From NCBI GenBank assembly GCA_021151805.1, contig JAGKWN010000089.1:1-25445 (forward strand): a DNA stretch of 25,445 nt. Reading direction: 5' to 3'. Positions 16,601 to 24,201 of this stretch are shown here, one piece after another. This stretch comes from Cytophagaceae bacterium (GTDB taxonomy: Bacteria; Bacteroidota; Bacteroidia; Cytophagales; Cytophagaceae). Position 1 is the stretch's first letter; each line of letters opens with the position of its first letter. A model generated the notes under the pieces. That model was not told where the DNA came from. It ran no database searches and saw only the letters and a program-made list of their open reading frames with translations. The translations under genes and the position numbers were made by a program.

Positions 16601-16765
16601 GGTAGAACTGGCTCCCGGGTAGGAAGCATATACCACAATCATTGGTGGCGCAATATCCGGGAACTGAGATTTGGGTAAGGTTTTGATTGCCAGCAAACCC
16701 ATGAACATAATCACCAGCGAAATTACAATCGCCAATGCTGGTCTACGTATAAACTGTTGAAACAT
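13598..16765 (-). CDS. RND (HAE1/AcrB-type) efflux pump, inner-membrane subunit
   Basis: Proton-driven multidrug/hydrophobe exporter of 1055 residues, the usual length for AcrB-like pumps. It starts MFQQFIRRPALAIVISL with transmembrane helix 1, then a large periplasmic porter region, helices 2-6 (about 343-500), a second periplasmic region after LPSGFVPSEDQG (562-573), and helices 8-12 (about 875-1030). The proton-relay residues are present: the paired aspartates in GIVVDDAIVVVE (D409-D410) and the lysine in LLGKNAVLIVEYA (K941). This marks it as a hydrophobe exporter (HAE1) and not a metal-type pump. The substrate range cannot be inferred. The adaptor gene lies 34 bp upstream and the channel gene overlaps by 8 nt. 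Confidence 0.96.
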   Translation of the reverse strand: MFQQFIRRPALAIVISLVIMFMGLLAIKTLPKSQFPDIAPPMIVVYASYPGASSTVLTNSVLIPLEQAINGVPGMKYMFTTGASSGEANLQIVFDLGTDPNQALVNIQNRIEQMKMRLPPLVQLEGIIVQRLMPNMLMYVDVYGKDTSKVDMKYIFNYTYINMLPELQRVKGVGLARILGSRQYSMRVWLNPDRMRAYNISSEEIMTSLSEQSIIGSPGRIGRADSKASEAIEYVLTYPGRYEYESQYQDVIIRANSQGEVLRLKDVATVELGSEYYDIYSNKDEFPSAAITINQAAGSNATEVIEELKLKLEELKKTFPPGIDYEINYDVSSFLDASTEEVIHTLRDAFILVSIVVFIFLGDWRSTLIPILAVPVSLIGAFFMMQAFGLNINLITLFALVLAIGIVVDDAIVVVEAVHAKMEEKHCSPYMAVKEVLGEISGAIIAITLLMTSVFVPVAFMTGPVGIFFRQFAITMASSIVISGVVALTLTPVLCAMILKNTHGQPRKKTIMNRFIDSFNRTFEKVTGKYVGILRVIANRKMVTIGLLIAFSVFTLGITKILPSGFVPSEDQGMIYAVLQTPPGSTLERTYEVSRQLQEACKKIEGIRSVSALAGYEILTQGRGSNSGTLLINLKPWNDRDHTVVEIIEELEELTKEIPGAKIEFFGPPAVPGYGAAGGIGLQLLDKNTTIDYERLDGVTKKFMKDLEKRKELTALFTFYRTDYPQYELEIDNQLAMQKGVSIKRAMDNISIMIGSTYDIGFIKFGRFFKVFVQADPSFRKLPTDILKLYVKNDKGEQVPYSSFMKIKKTQGIYEINRYNMYTTASIRCSPSPGFSSGEAIEAIKEVAATTLPKGYDIDWSGLQKDEVARGNEAVYIFLIVLVFVYLVLAAQYESFILPLVVILSLPAGVFGAFLLIKTTGMANDIYGQVALVMLVGLLGKNAVLIVEYAVMKHNEGMTVLEAAIEGAKARFRPILMTSFAFIAGLIPLIFAHGPGAIGNKTIGAASLGGMLFGTIFGVIIVPGLYYIFGSIAEGRKMIKDEDFDPLSEDKNHHA

Positions 16766-16799
16766 GTTATGTCGTTTTTATACCTGAGTTATGAGTTAT

Positions 16800-17951
16800 T
16801 TATTCGGCAAGTAAGTTCAAGTGCGTGATAACTTCTTTAGGATCTTTGAAGTCGTATGTGATCTTGTCATTCTCGTTCACAAGACGTAAGCCTTCAAGAA
16901 GAATTTTATCTGTTTCCTTAATACCGTCTGTAACTACATATATGTTAGGCAATTCGTAGCTGACTTTGATTTCTCTTGATTTGATCACATTGTCTTTATC
17001 TACTACATACACATAACGTGCGTTAAGAACTTCGAATGTTGCTTTTTGAGGGATAAGCAAAGCACCTTTAAGCGGTACTTCTACCACTACGTTACCCGTT
17101 TCACCGTGTCTTAAAAGTTTATCCGGATTCGGGAATGTTGCTCTGAATGCAATGTTACCTGTTTCGTTATTGAAATCGGCTTCGATTGTTTCAACAATAC
17201 CCTGAGAACCGAAGATATTGTTATTAGCCATTCTCAGCTTTACTTTCATTTTATCATCTTTTTTCAGATTGGTTTTATAATCCAGATATTCCGCTTCCGG
17301 AACGTTGAAATATACCCACATCTGGCTGATGTCTGAAATAGATGAAAGTAGATCGCCTTCATTCAATAAACTACCTCTTCGTACATTTAATCTATCCATG
17401 ATACCGTCAAAAGGTGCTCTGATTTCTGTGAAGCCAAGGTGAACCTGTGCCAATGCTAATTCAGCTTTTGCTCTGTCAAGTTTTGCCTTTGCCATCAAAA
17501 GCTCACTTTTTGAAACTACGTTGCTATCTGCAAGTGCCTTTGTGGTCATATATTCAACTTCAGCAAAATTCATCTCTGCTTGCGCTTTCTGAACATCTGC
17601 TTTATACATAATCGGCAAAATCTGGAACATTAATGTTCCAGATTTTACAGACTTTCCTTCATCTACATAATAGTCCTGAAGGTATCCTTTTTCCAAAGCT
17701 CTTAATTCAATGTGACGAATGGCACGGATCTGACATACATATTCTTTAGTTGTCAGCGTGTCCCTTTTTAATGGACTTGTAACAAGTAATTTGGTTTGTT
17801 CAACTTTGTGGTGGTGTTCACCACAACTTGTTTGGAATAGTATAGCTGCAAAGCATAGCAGCAGGAGGGATTTTTCCCGAAGTGCCTTCACCGGGGAAAA
17901 CGGGTTTGTTACGCGCATAATATTGCTACGAGAATTTGTGGTAAATTTCAT
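16800..17951 (-). CDS. RND efflux periplasmic adaptor (membrane fusion protein)
   Basis: Periplasmic adaptor of 383 residues linking the pump to the outer-membrane channel. The N-terminal hydrophobic segment (29-42) ends in LFQTSCGE, so cysteine 43 is probably lipid-modified although the lipobox is imperfect. Residues about 80-112 and 171-206 form the split lipoyl/barrel-sandwich domain, with the adaptor signature HLGFTEIRAPFDGIMDRLNV (171-190). Residues about 115-170 form the alpha-helical hairpin. The beta-barrel (about 210-290) and membrane-proximal domain follow. First gene of the operon; ATG at 17951, with a second possible ATG 11 codons later. No regulator gene is divergent from it. Confidence 0.93.
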   Translation of the reverse strand: MKFTTNSRSNIMRVTNPFSPVKALREKSLLLLCFAAILFQTSCGEHHHKVEQTKLLVTSPLKRDTLTTKEYVCQIRAIRHIELRALEKGYLQDYYVDEGKSVKSGTLMFQILPIMYKADVQKAQAEMNFAEVEYMTTKALADSNVVSKSELLMAKAKLDRAKAELALAQVHLGFTEIRAPFDGIMDRLNVRRGSLLNEGDLLSSISDISQMWVYFNVPEAEYLDYKTNLKKDDKMKVKLRMANNNIFGSQGIVETIEADFNNETGNIAFRATFPNPDKLLRHGETGNVVVEVPLKGALLIPQKATFEVLNARYVYVVDKDNVIKSREIKVSYELPNIYVVTDGIKETDKILLEGLRLVNENDKITYDFKDPKEVITHLNLLAE

Positions 17952-18296
17952 TGTAGGGGTATATTAAGGTTAAATATTGATTTGATATGTAAGGGTTGGA
18001 TTATTGCAGGAATGTAAAGTGTTCATTTATAGGGGTTTTAAAATTTTATTAAATGATTGAACTATTTATTTGAACATTCGTATACTAATACTTTTTCTTA
18101 AAAATATATTTGAAAAATGTGGCAATTCTGAACTTAAGAAGTTTTTTTTGATTTTTTCATGGCTAAACAAGTAATTGTTTGATTAGCAACTAAATAATAA
18201 ACACCAGAAAGTCTTACAGAAAGTGTAGAACGATTTATATATTACCTGAAAATTGATAAGAAACGAAATCTAATTCAAAAATTAGTATTTAAATAA
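17952..18296. other. 345-bp AT-rich gap upstream of the efflux operon
   Basis: This should contain the promoter of the efflux operon (minus strand) and the end of the three-gene unit above it. I see scattered GTTCA/TGAAC copies (18021-18025, 18071-18075) and a weak AT-rich 6-bp hairpin at 18270-18285 downstream of the 80-residue gene. No convincing promoter, coding frame or strong terminator was found. Confidence 0.45.
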
Positions 18297-18539
18297 TTAA
18301 AAAACAATATCCCACTTACGGATATAGACGAGCGGCTTACGAACCAGCAATTCTTTTTTGAAGTTGTTAGGGCCAATGATATCAATATGGGTTTCGGTAT
18401 GGTTGCAACCGGGGTCATTGCAGGTAATTTCCCGGGTATAGATACGCACATCACGGGGAATGTCTTCAAAAGCCAGCACCCACTCAAGGATTTTGGAATG
18501 AATAGCTTTATTATCCGGATCGCGTGGATTTACAAACAT
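18297..18539 (-). CDS. Hypothetical 80-residue protein with CNDPGC motif
   Basis: Soluble small protein without signal peptide or membrane helix. The central segment REITCNDPGCNHTETHIDI (36-54) has a cysteine pair (C40, C45) with Asp-Pro-Gly between them, then a Glu-Thr. The later LVRKPLVYI segment completes a pattern that, from memory, resembles small bacterial proteins with a CxxPGCPPxET signature; the function of those is not known to me. The gene begins 8 nt after the META-domain stop and is last of a three-gene minus-strand unit, which supports it being real. Two cysteines near histidines would allow metal binding or a disulfide. Confidence 0.72.
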   Translation of the reverse strand: MFVNPRDPDNKAIHSKILEWVLAFEDIPRDVRIYTREITCNDPGCNHTETHIDIIGPNNFKKELLVRKPLVYIRKWDIVF

Positions 18540-18547
18540 TGGTCGTC

Positions 18548-18979
18548 TTATTCTTTACTGAAGGTTACAAGTTTCTTTTTTCCTGACAACAAGGTGAGCA
18601 TGTTGTTTTTTAGTACGAACATATTGGAGTTGGTAAGTACTTCTTTCATGTAATCTTCCACATCCATATATTCTTTCTGGCAGAACTTTCTTGTAGAAAG
18701 AATAGTTCCGAATCGGATACTATCATCATCAACCACACAGCTGGTCCGGATTCTGTTGCAGCCAACAAAGCCTGTAGTCATGCCATCTGCATCGATTTGA
18801 ATCGTCGCACTCTGTTTTTTAGGATACGCGTCTTTGTGTACGGAATGAAATTGTACAACATTCCATTTCCCAACCAACGTTTGAGGAATGGATGCCGATT
18901 CGTTCCATTTGGCTGATGAAAAAACAATACAAAAAAATGAAAGAATAATGGAAATATAGCTGTTTTTAGTAATCATCAT
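18548..18979 (-). CDS. Secreted META-domain (HslJ-like) protein
   Basis: Protein of 143 residues from the ATG at 18979; the longer frame begins with TTG and is unlikely. A hydrophobic N-terminal segment (about 6-23) should direct export. The rest fits a META domain (DUF306): LVGKWNVV, an Ile-rich strand with ATIQIDADGMTTGFVGCNR (ending 73-76), then STRKFC (95-100), and a C-terminal LTLLSGKKKLVTF. The GCNR and T-x-K-x-C signatures are the family hallmarks. E. coli HslJ is linked to novobiocin resistance and motility is implicated for META proteins elsewhere; the role here is unknown. The start overlaps the upstream gene by 14 nt, indicating an operon. Confidence 0.8.
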   Translation of the reverse strand: MMITKNSYISIILSFFCIVFSSAKWNESASIPQTLVGKWNVVQFHSVHKDAYPKKQSATIQIDADGMTTGFVGCNRIRTSCVVDDDSIRFGTILSTRKFCQKEYMDVEDYMKEVLTNSNMFVLKNNMLTLLSGKKKLVTFSKE

Positions 18980-19601
18980 CCTCAATACTTTTTTTCACAT
19001 TATTTGGTTTAGGCTTAACATAGTAATTCCACTTATACGCCTGTATACTTGCAATGCTGTTGCTAATATCTTCATTTACTTCCTGCAATACTTTTTTTGT
19101 TTCAAGTTTTAAATCTGTCTGGATCATGGGTACTTCAATGGTTTCAGTCTCTGTACGCATGGTCTTTTTCCCATTGGTGTTACCCATATATCCCGATTCT
19201 TTGTTGAGCGTATAGTAATGCACCAGGCGTTTTACTTTGCAACGTAAACCGGTTTCAGAATAATAGAAAATGTAATCGAAGGTCATGTAACAGTTTGAAT
19301 ACACGGCTTTGTGTGTATTTTTTAACATGCCTCTGGATTTTAATTTTGAAGTTACCCGTATCTTAAAGGAATGCGTGGCTGTGTCAACTCCAACAATTTT
19401 ATACTTCTCATAGTAACAGCTGTCGAAAAAACGCTTGGCCAGGAATAACGTGCTGTCCCAGGATTTAGGATTTTTGAATTTGATATCAAAATAGTAACCA
19501 TAATCTTTACCTGTACTATCCAAGGGCGGCGGCCCAGGCTTTTTTGCATAAGAAGTAAAAGAAAGTACAACAAAGCCGATTACGAATAAGAATGATTTCA
19601 T
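18966..19601 (-). CDS. Secreted hypothetical protein, possibly DUF4468-like
   Basis: Protein of 211 residues with a signal peptide (1-19, cleavage after SYA). The mature part starts with a proline-rich linker (KKPGPPPLDS). It then has a helix-strand pattern DSTLFLAKRFFDSCYYEKYKIV (in part), strands KIRVTSKLKSRG and YSNCYMTFDYIFYYSETGLRCKV. This order recalls DUF4468, a Bacteroidota domain with a TBP-like fold, but the match is from memory and not certain. The C-terminus is acidic (SIEDDDY). First gene of a three-gene unit with the META protein and the 80-residue protein; a periplasmic or cell-surface location is expected. Confidence 0.72.
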   Translation of the reverse strand: MKSFLFVIGFVVLSFTSYAKKPGPPPLDSTGKDYGYYFDIKFKNPKSWDSTLFLAKRFFDSCYYEKYKIVGVDTATHSFKIRVTSKLKSRGMLKNTHKAVYSNCYMTFDYIFYYSETGLRCKVKRLVHYYTLNKESGYMGNTNGKKTMRTETETIEVPMIQTDLKLETKKVLQEVNEDISNSIASIQAYKWNYYVKPKPNNVKKSIEDDDY

Positions 19602-19865
19602 GCAGGGAGTATTCGTTTAAATTTTCTTATAAAAGGGGAAGATTCTAATCCCCAAATTACATTTTATTATTGAAAGAGCACTAGCGGAATCGGGAAAAGA
19701 GTAAGAGATATATGTTAATTCTAAGATTAAAGTTAAAAATTCACCACTAAACGATTTTTTTTTGAACGATTTTAAGATTTTCAATTTAAATATTTTATCT
19801 TGTAGAGAAATTCATAAACGAATCCATTTTTTTCATTAATGCTTGGCAATTTATATTACTACCCA

Positions 19866-22634
19866 ATGAGTGCATTAACAGTGACGCAAGACAAATTAGG
19901 TAAAACGTACCACAACCTGGAATTTCTTTTAGATTGCTTCAAAGAGGTACTGGTAGAGAACGGTGAGGAAGAATTGGCACGTTACATTCCCTGGATCAAT
20001 AAGAAAGGAAAGGTAAGTCCTGATTCGATTACAGAAAAGCATATCCAGGTATATTCAATTGCTTTTCAGCTATTGAACATGGCTGAAGAGAACGGAGCTG
20101 TAAAATTGCGTCGCAAGCATGAGAGTGAAAAATCTCTTGCCAGTGTAAATGGTTTATGGGGAAAAAATTTGCAGATGCTCAAGCAAAAGAAAATAACGCA
20201 GGAGCAAATTGCTGAAGAGTTATGCAATGTTCGCATCGAGCCTGTATTGACAGCCCACCCGACTGAAGCTAAGCGTACCATCGTATTGGAACATCACAGA
20301 CAATTGTATCTGTTATTCCTGCGTTGGGAAGATTCTACTTATACTGAACTTGAAAAGAATGAAATCCGCAGAGAGATCAAATTAACTCTTGATCGTCTTT
20401 GGAGAACTGGTGAAATTTATCTTGAAAAGCCGGACTTAAGTTCAGAACGTTCAAATGTACTTCATTATTTAACAACCGTATTTCCGGAAGTAGTATCAAT
20501 CCTTGATCGCAGACTGGGAATGGCCTGGGAGCAAATGGGCTTTGATCCGGAATTGATCATTACTTATACAAAATTACCTAAAATCTCTTTTGGTAACTGG
20601 GTAGGCGGTGACCGCGACGGACACCCGCTGGTAACAAGCGAAGTGACAAAAGAGACATTGGAGCTGTTTCGTCTGAATGCATTTATTTTAATGCACAGAC
20701 AACTACAGAAGCTGGAGAAAAATTTAAGCTTTACTTGCTTGTTCAAAGAAACAACCAAACCATTGCAGAAAAGAATCAATGAGTTGCTGGATGAAACAAA
20801 CAAGCATCACTTGTTGGAAAACGAATCCAATAACAGAGAGATTTTCCGTTTCTATATTGAATTACTGATGATGAAACTTCCTTTGCAGGAAGAAAAAGGA
20901 TATGGTTTGAGTTTGCATGAAAAACCATACAGCTACAATGATTCCCTAAAACTAATTGATGATCTGGTAATTCTGCGCGATGCTTTGATTGCGTGGGGGG
21001 CAAAATCTATTGCTTATAACGATGTGCGTGAAATGGCGCGTTTGGTACAAACGTTCGGTTTTCACCTGGCACATTTGGACATTCGTCAGAACAGTAAATT
21101 CCATGATAATGCCATAGCTCAGTTAATGAATGCGGCATCTATGGATGGTGATCGCTTCCTGACGTTGAACGAAGAAGAACGTTGCAAATTCATTAATAAA
21201 GAATTGCTTTCTCTTCGTCCGTTCTCTTATCCGAATACAAAACTTGGACCTGAAGCGGAAGCTGTAACATCATGCCTGCGCGTAGTTTCAGAGCACGTTG
21301 AAAAATATGGTACAAGAGCATTGGGTTCTTTGATTGTAAGTATGACACGTTCTACTTCAGATTTGTTAGTAGTTTATCTACTGGCAAGAGAAGCAGGATT
21401 GCTGATCAAAACAGAAAAAGGTATTGTGTGTAAACTACCGGTTGTTCCATTGTTTGAGACGATTGAAGATTTACAAGGCAGTCCGCATATTTTAAGTAAA
21501 TTCTTAGAACACCCGATCACTAAAAACAGTCTTGAGTATCACCGTTTGGATAAAGGTGAAAAAGAGAAAGTACAGCAGGTAATGATTGGGTATAGCGATA
21601 GTAATAAAGACGGAGGTATTCTTGCCAGCCAGTCGAATCTGTCCAATACACAATTAAAACTGGTTGATGTAGGTAAGAAATACGGTGCACGCATCCGTTT
21701 CTTCCATGGTAAAGGTGGTTCAATCAGCCGCGGTGCTGGCCCTACACAGTGGTTTATTAAAACCTTGCCGCACAATTCCATTCAAGGTGATATGCGTTTG
21801 ACAGAACAGGGAGAAACAATTTCCCAGAAGTATGCCAACAAGATCAATGCCGCATTCAACCTTGAATTGTTAGAGGCAGGTACTGCAGGTTATACAATTC
21901 TGCATAAGCACACGAAACATAAGAAGAACCGTTTCGACAAACACCTGGATTATTTAGCAGAGAAAAGTAAGGACTACTATACAGCTTTAATCAACCATAA
22001 GAACTTTATTACCTTCTTTGGTCAGGCTACACCAATTGATGTAATTGAACAAAGTAAAATAGGTTCACGTCCGGCACGTCGTTCAGGCAAACGTACACTG
22101 GCAGATTTACGTGCTATTCCATGGGTATTCAGCTGGGCGCAATCGCGCTTTAATATCACCAGCTGGTATGGTGTGGGCAATGCACTGGAAACATTCTACA
22201 AAGAACAACCGGAAGAATTTGAATACCTGAAAAAGATGGCGGCAAGTGATACAATCATTCGCTACATCTTTACCAATGTAGACACAAGCTTGGCCGCAAC
22301 AGACGAAAAGATTTTCAGAAGTTATGCAACGCTTGTTGAAGACGAAGAGATCCGTGCTGAAATTCTGGATATGATTGTGAAAGAATTTAATAAGACAAAG
22401 AAGATGCTTGCCTTGTTATTTGACAATCCATTTGAAGTAAGAAGATCATTCCATCATTATTCAAACGTATTGCGTGCTGAAGCATTGAATGATTTGCATT
22501 ACGACCAGATTGAACTGCTTCGTAAATGGAGAAAGGTAAATACCCAGCCACAGTCTGAAAAAGCAAATAAAATATTAACGGAGTTATTACTTACGGTAAA
22601 TGCAATTGCCGGGGCATTAAGAAACACTGGTTGA
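19866..22634 (+). CDS. ppc: Phosphoenolpyruvate carboxylase
   Basis: Cytoplasmic anaplerotic enzyme converting PEP and bicarbonate to oxaloacetate and phosphate. From the ATG at 19866 it has 922 residues. An in-frame ATG at 19839 adds nine residues (MLGNLYYYP), but homologues begin near MSALTVTQDKLGK. The catalytic histidine is in VLTAHPTEAKR (H131). GNWVGGDRDGHP (243-254), GYSDSNKDGG (575-584) and FHGKGGSISRGAGPT (613-627) are the PEP/phosphate-binding motifs. The protein ends ALRNTG, the conserved C-terminal tail, so it is full length. No plant-type N-terminal phosphorylation site was recognised. Single-gene unit, closed by a strong terminator at 22651-22697. Confidence 0.96.
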   Translation: MSALTVTQDKLGKTYHNLEFLLDCFKEVLVENGEEELARYIPWINKKGKVSPDSITEKHIQVYSIAFQLLNMAEENGAVKLRRKHESEKSLASVNGLWGKNLQMLKQKKITQEQIAEELCNVRIEPVLTAHPTEAKRTIVLEHHRQLYLLFLRWEDSTYTELEKNEIRREIKLTLDRLWRTGEIYLEKPDLSSERSNVLHYLTTVFPEVVSILDRRLGMAWEQMGFDPELIITYTKLPKISFGNWVGGDRDGHPLVTSEVTKETLELFRLNAFILMHRQLQKLEKNLSFTCLFKETTKPLQKRINELLDETNKHHLLENESNNREIFRFYIELLMMKLPLQEEKGYGLSLHEKPYSYNDSLKLIDDLVILRDALIAWGAKSIAYNDVREMARLVQTFGFHLAHLDIRQNSKFHDNAIAQLMNAASMDGDRFLTLNEEERCKFINKELLSLRPFSYPNTKLGPEAEAVTSCLRVVSEHVEKYGTRALGSLIVSMTRSTSDLLVVYLLAREAGLLIKTEKGIVCKLPVVPLFETIEDLQGSPHILSKFLEHPITKNSLEYHRLDKGEKEKVQQVMIGYSDSNKDGGILASQSNLSNTQLKLVDVGKKYGARIRFFHGKGGSISRGAGPTQWFIKTLPHNSIQGDMRLTEQGETISQKYANKINAAFNLELLEAGTAGYTILHKHTKHKKNRFDKHLDYLAEKSKDYYTALINHKNFITFFGQATPIDVIEQSKIGSRPARRSGKRTLADLRAIPWVFSWAQSRFNITSWYGVGNALETFYKEQPEEFEYLKKMAASDTIIRYIFTNVDTSLAATDEKIFRSYATLVEDEEIRAEILDMIVKEFNKTKKMLALLFDNPFEVRRSFHHYSNVLRAEALNDLHYDQIELLRKWRKVNTQPQSEKANKILTELLLTVNAIAGALRNTG

Positions 22635-22650
22635 TACCCGGCTGTTACTA

Positions 22651-22697
22651 AAAACAAAAAAACACCACGCAGTATATGCGTGGTGTTTTTTTGTTTT
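22651..22697. terminator. Strong rho-independent terminator after ppc
   Basis: A perfect 21-bp inverted repeat (22651-22671 and 22677-22697) encloses a 5-nt loop GTATA. The GC-rich core ACACCACGCA is flanked by A-runs and T-runs on both strands, so it can also end the minus-strand lipoprotein transcript whose stop codon is at 22732. Confidence 0.93.
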
Positions 22698-22731
22698 TAT
22701 TTTTAATGCTAACTTAAGCAGGAATCACAAC

Positions 22732-22860
22732 TCAATGGTGTGTTGGGTGGTGGTGGTACTTAATAGCAGAGTTTGAATAGGTTGGACATGTATGTTGCGG
22801 TGCACAAGAAGCAATTAAGCTAATAACCAGCGCAGTTAAAAAAACTATCGTATATTTCAT
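22732..22860 (-). CDS. Tiny His-rich lipoprotein (42 residues)
   Basis: ATG at 22860, TGA at 22732-22734. The product has a lysine-containing start (MKYT), a hydrophobic stretch and a good lipobox LIASC (cysteine 19), so it should be a lipoprotein. The mature part is only 24 residues: CAPQHTCPTYSNSAIKY and then HHHPTHH. The CPxYS segment is, from memory, typical of very short Bacteroidota lipoproteins. Seven of the last 42 residues' histidines cluster near the end with one more at position 23, which could bind metal. It faces the bidirectional terminator at 22651-22697 and is divergent from the SUI1 gene. Function unknown. Confidence 0.75.
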   Translation of the reverse strand: MKYTIVFLTALVISLIASCAPQHTCPTYSNSAIKYHHHPTHH

Positions 22861-22938
22861 TTGACAATCCTGTTTAGTATAAAGTATGCTACTAAAGTAT
22901 TAAAAAAAAAAATTACAACAAATTAGAAAAGCGATTTA

Positions 22939-23274
22939 ATGGCAAAAAAAGAGCATAAAGGCAGAACCGGGGTTGTCTATTCAACAAACGAAGAATTCAA
23001 TTATTCGTATGATGGAGAGGCGGAAATAGAAACCTTACCCGCTGATAAACAGAAGTTAAAGGTGATTCTTGATAATAAGGGCCGCGCCGGTAAAACCGTA
23101 TCTGTTGTAACAGGATTTGTAGGCACAACAGCCGATTTAGAAGAATTAGGCAAAAAAATGAAGAATAAACTTGGGGTTGGAGGTTCTGTGAAAGATGGTG
23201 AAATACTTATTCAGGGAGATTTTAAAACCAGAATTGTATCTTTATTAACTGATATGGGATATAAAGTGAAGTAG
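22939..23274 (+). CDS. SUI1/YciH family translation initiation factor homologue
   Basis: Protein of 111 residues. The C-terminal part (about 36-111) matches the SUI1 (eIF1) domain: KVILDNKGRAGKTVSVVTGF, LEELGKKMKNKLGVGGSVKD, EILIQGDFKTRIVSLL and a final MGYKVK. The N-terminal part is short and polar, as in bacterial YciH. Eukaryotic eIF1 controls start-codon selection; YciH in E. coli is dispensable and has been linked to translation repression under stress. The ATG lies after an A-rich stretch with no Shine-Dalgarno sequence. It stands alone, divergent from the small lipoprotein gene. Confidence 0.92.
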   Translation: MAKKEHKGRTGVVYSTNEEFNYSYDGEAEIETLPADKQKLKVILDNKGRAGKTVSVVTGFVGTTADLEELGKKMKNKLGVGGSVKDGEILIQGDFKTRIVSLLTDMGYKVK

Positions 23275-23467
23275 AGCAAAGGTTTGTTGCCTGACTTTTT
23301 TCGTATCTTTTTCTCTATATTCAAGTATTGTTTTGCGCCAATGCGCATAAAGACTTACGATCAGGATGTGTTAATAAAATGAATGTGCCATATACAGAAT
23401 CAATACAACTTTGAGGCGTATTTTGAGTATAAATAAACATAACTATCAATTTGTAAAGAAAACTATA

Positions 23468-24139
23468 ATGAAAAATATTATACGCCCAACCTATCCAAAA
23501 GAATTTAGCATAGGACTTATACTGTTAATTTTTATTATTGCCTGTTTTTTGTCGCATCAGATTTTTGTTGTGCCTATTCATGACCTAAACCAAAACCAGG
23601 ATATTTATTTGGGGATGTTTCTTGCCAGTGTTGCCGTAATTATTATGGTTTTAATTCTTTGGGAAGAAATTCTGTTCCCTGTAAAATTGAAAGCGGTAGA
23701 TGGCGGTATTGAATTCAGAAATCGTAAAAGTAAACTAAGAATGCAGCTGATGATGTATTGCTGTATACCTCTTATCTTATTTTATATTTATTTCAATTTT
23801 GAAGTTAAATGGTTTCGTTTCATCCTGTGGGTAGCAGTATGTATGGTGCCTCCAATCTTAGAAAAAATTCTTTCGGGCGTAAATAACTATGAAGATTTTT
23901 TAAAACTGACAGACAACAGTATTGAGTATAAAAACAATGAGAAAGAAGGAAATATCCTGATTAAGGATATCGTGTATATTTCCATTATGAAGGATGAAAG
24001 GAATATCCTTGAAAAAATTAAACTGGTATTAAAGAATACAGAAGAGATCATTATTGATCTGGATGAAATGGAACTGGATGCTTTTTATGATTCTATTCAG
24101 ACATTCATTAAAACGCATTACACACAACTATTGAAGTAA
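23468..24139 (+). CDS. Membrane protein of unknown function
   Basis: From the ATG at 23468 the product has 223 residues; a TTG at 23411 extends the frame but precedes a less plausible polar segment. Hydrophobic helices are at about 13-35, 47-66, 94-110 and 115-131, giving four membrane spans. The C-terminal half (about 140-223) is soluble and alternates strands ending in a helix (ILIKDIVYISIM, KIKLVLKNTEEIIIDLDEM, then FYDSIQTFIKTH). This resembles a PH-like domain attached to membrane helices, but I do not recognise the family. It is a single-gene unit ended by the hairpin at 24164-24201. Confidence 0.78.
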   Translation: MKNIIRPTYPKEFSIGLILLIFIIACFLSHQIFVVPIHDLNQNQDIYLGMFLASVAVIIMVLILWEEILFPVKLKAVDGGIEFRNRKSKLRMQLMMYCCIPLILFYIYFNFEVKWFRFILWVAVCMVPPILEKILSGVNNYEDFLKLTDNSIEYKNNEKEGNILIKDIVYISIMKDERNILEKIKLVLKNTEEIIIDLDEMELDAFYDSIQTFIKTHYTQLLK

Positions 24140-24163
24140 ATTACTTGCAGATCAGTAGTTTTT

Positions 24164-24201
24164 AAAGCGGGAGTCTTCAGAAAAAGAATCCCGCTTTTTT
24201 T
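24164..24201. terminator. Bidirectional terminator overlapping a coding end
   Basis: AAAGCGGGA (24164-24172) pairs with TCCCGCTTT (24189-24197), followed by a T-run on the plus strand and by AAA/T-rich sequence on the minus strand. It ends the membrane protein transcript. The hairpin also contains the last codons and stop (24177-24179) of the convergent lipoprotein gene. Confidence 0.8.

Noticed and set aside
18270..18285. Inverted repeat CTAATT-CAAA-AATTAG after the 80-residue gene
   Set aside because: The stem is 6 bp of almost only A/T with no T-run, so it is too weak to call a terminator.
22861..22883. TTGACA and TATAAA close together before the SUI1 gene, like an E. coli promoter
   Set aside because: The spacing is 11 bp instead of about 17, and Bacteroidota primary sigma factor uses different boxes.
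23411..23467. TTG-initiated 19-residue extension of the membrane protein
   Set aside because: The ATG at 23468 gives a typical start for a membrane protein, and the extension is polar with no support.
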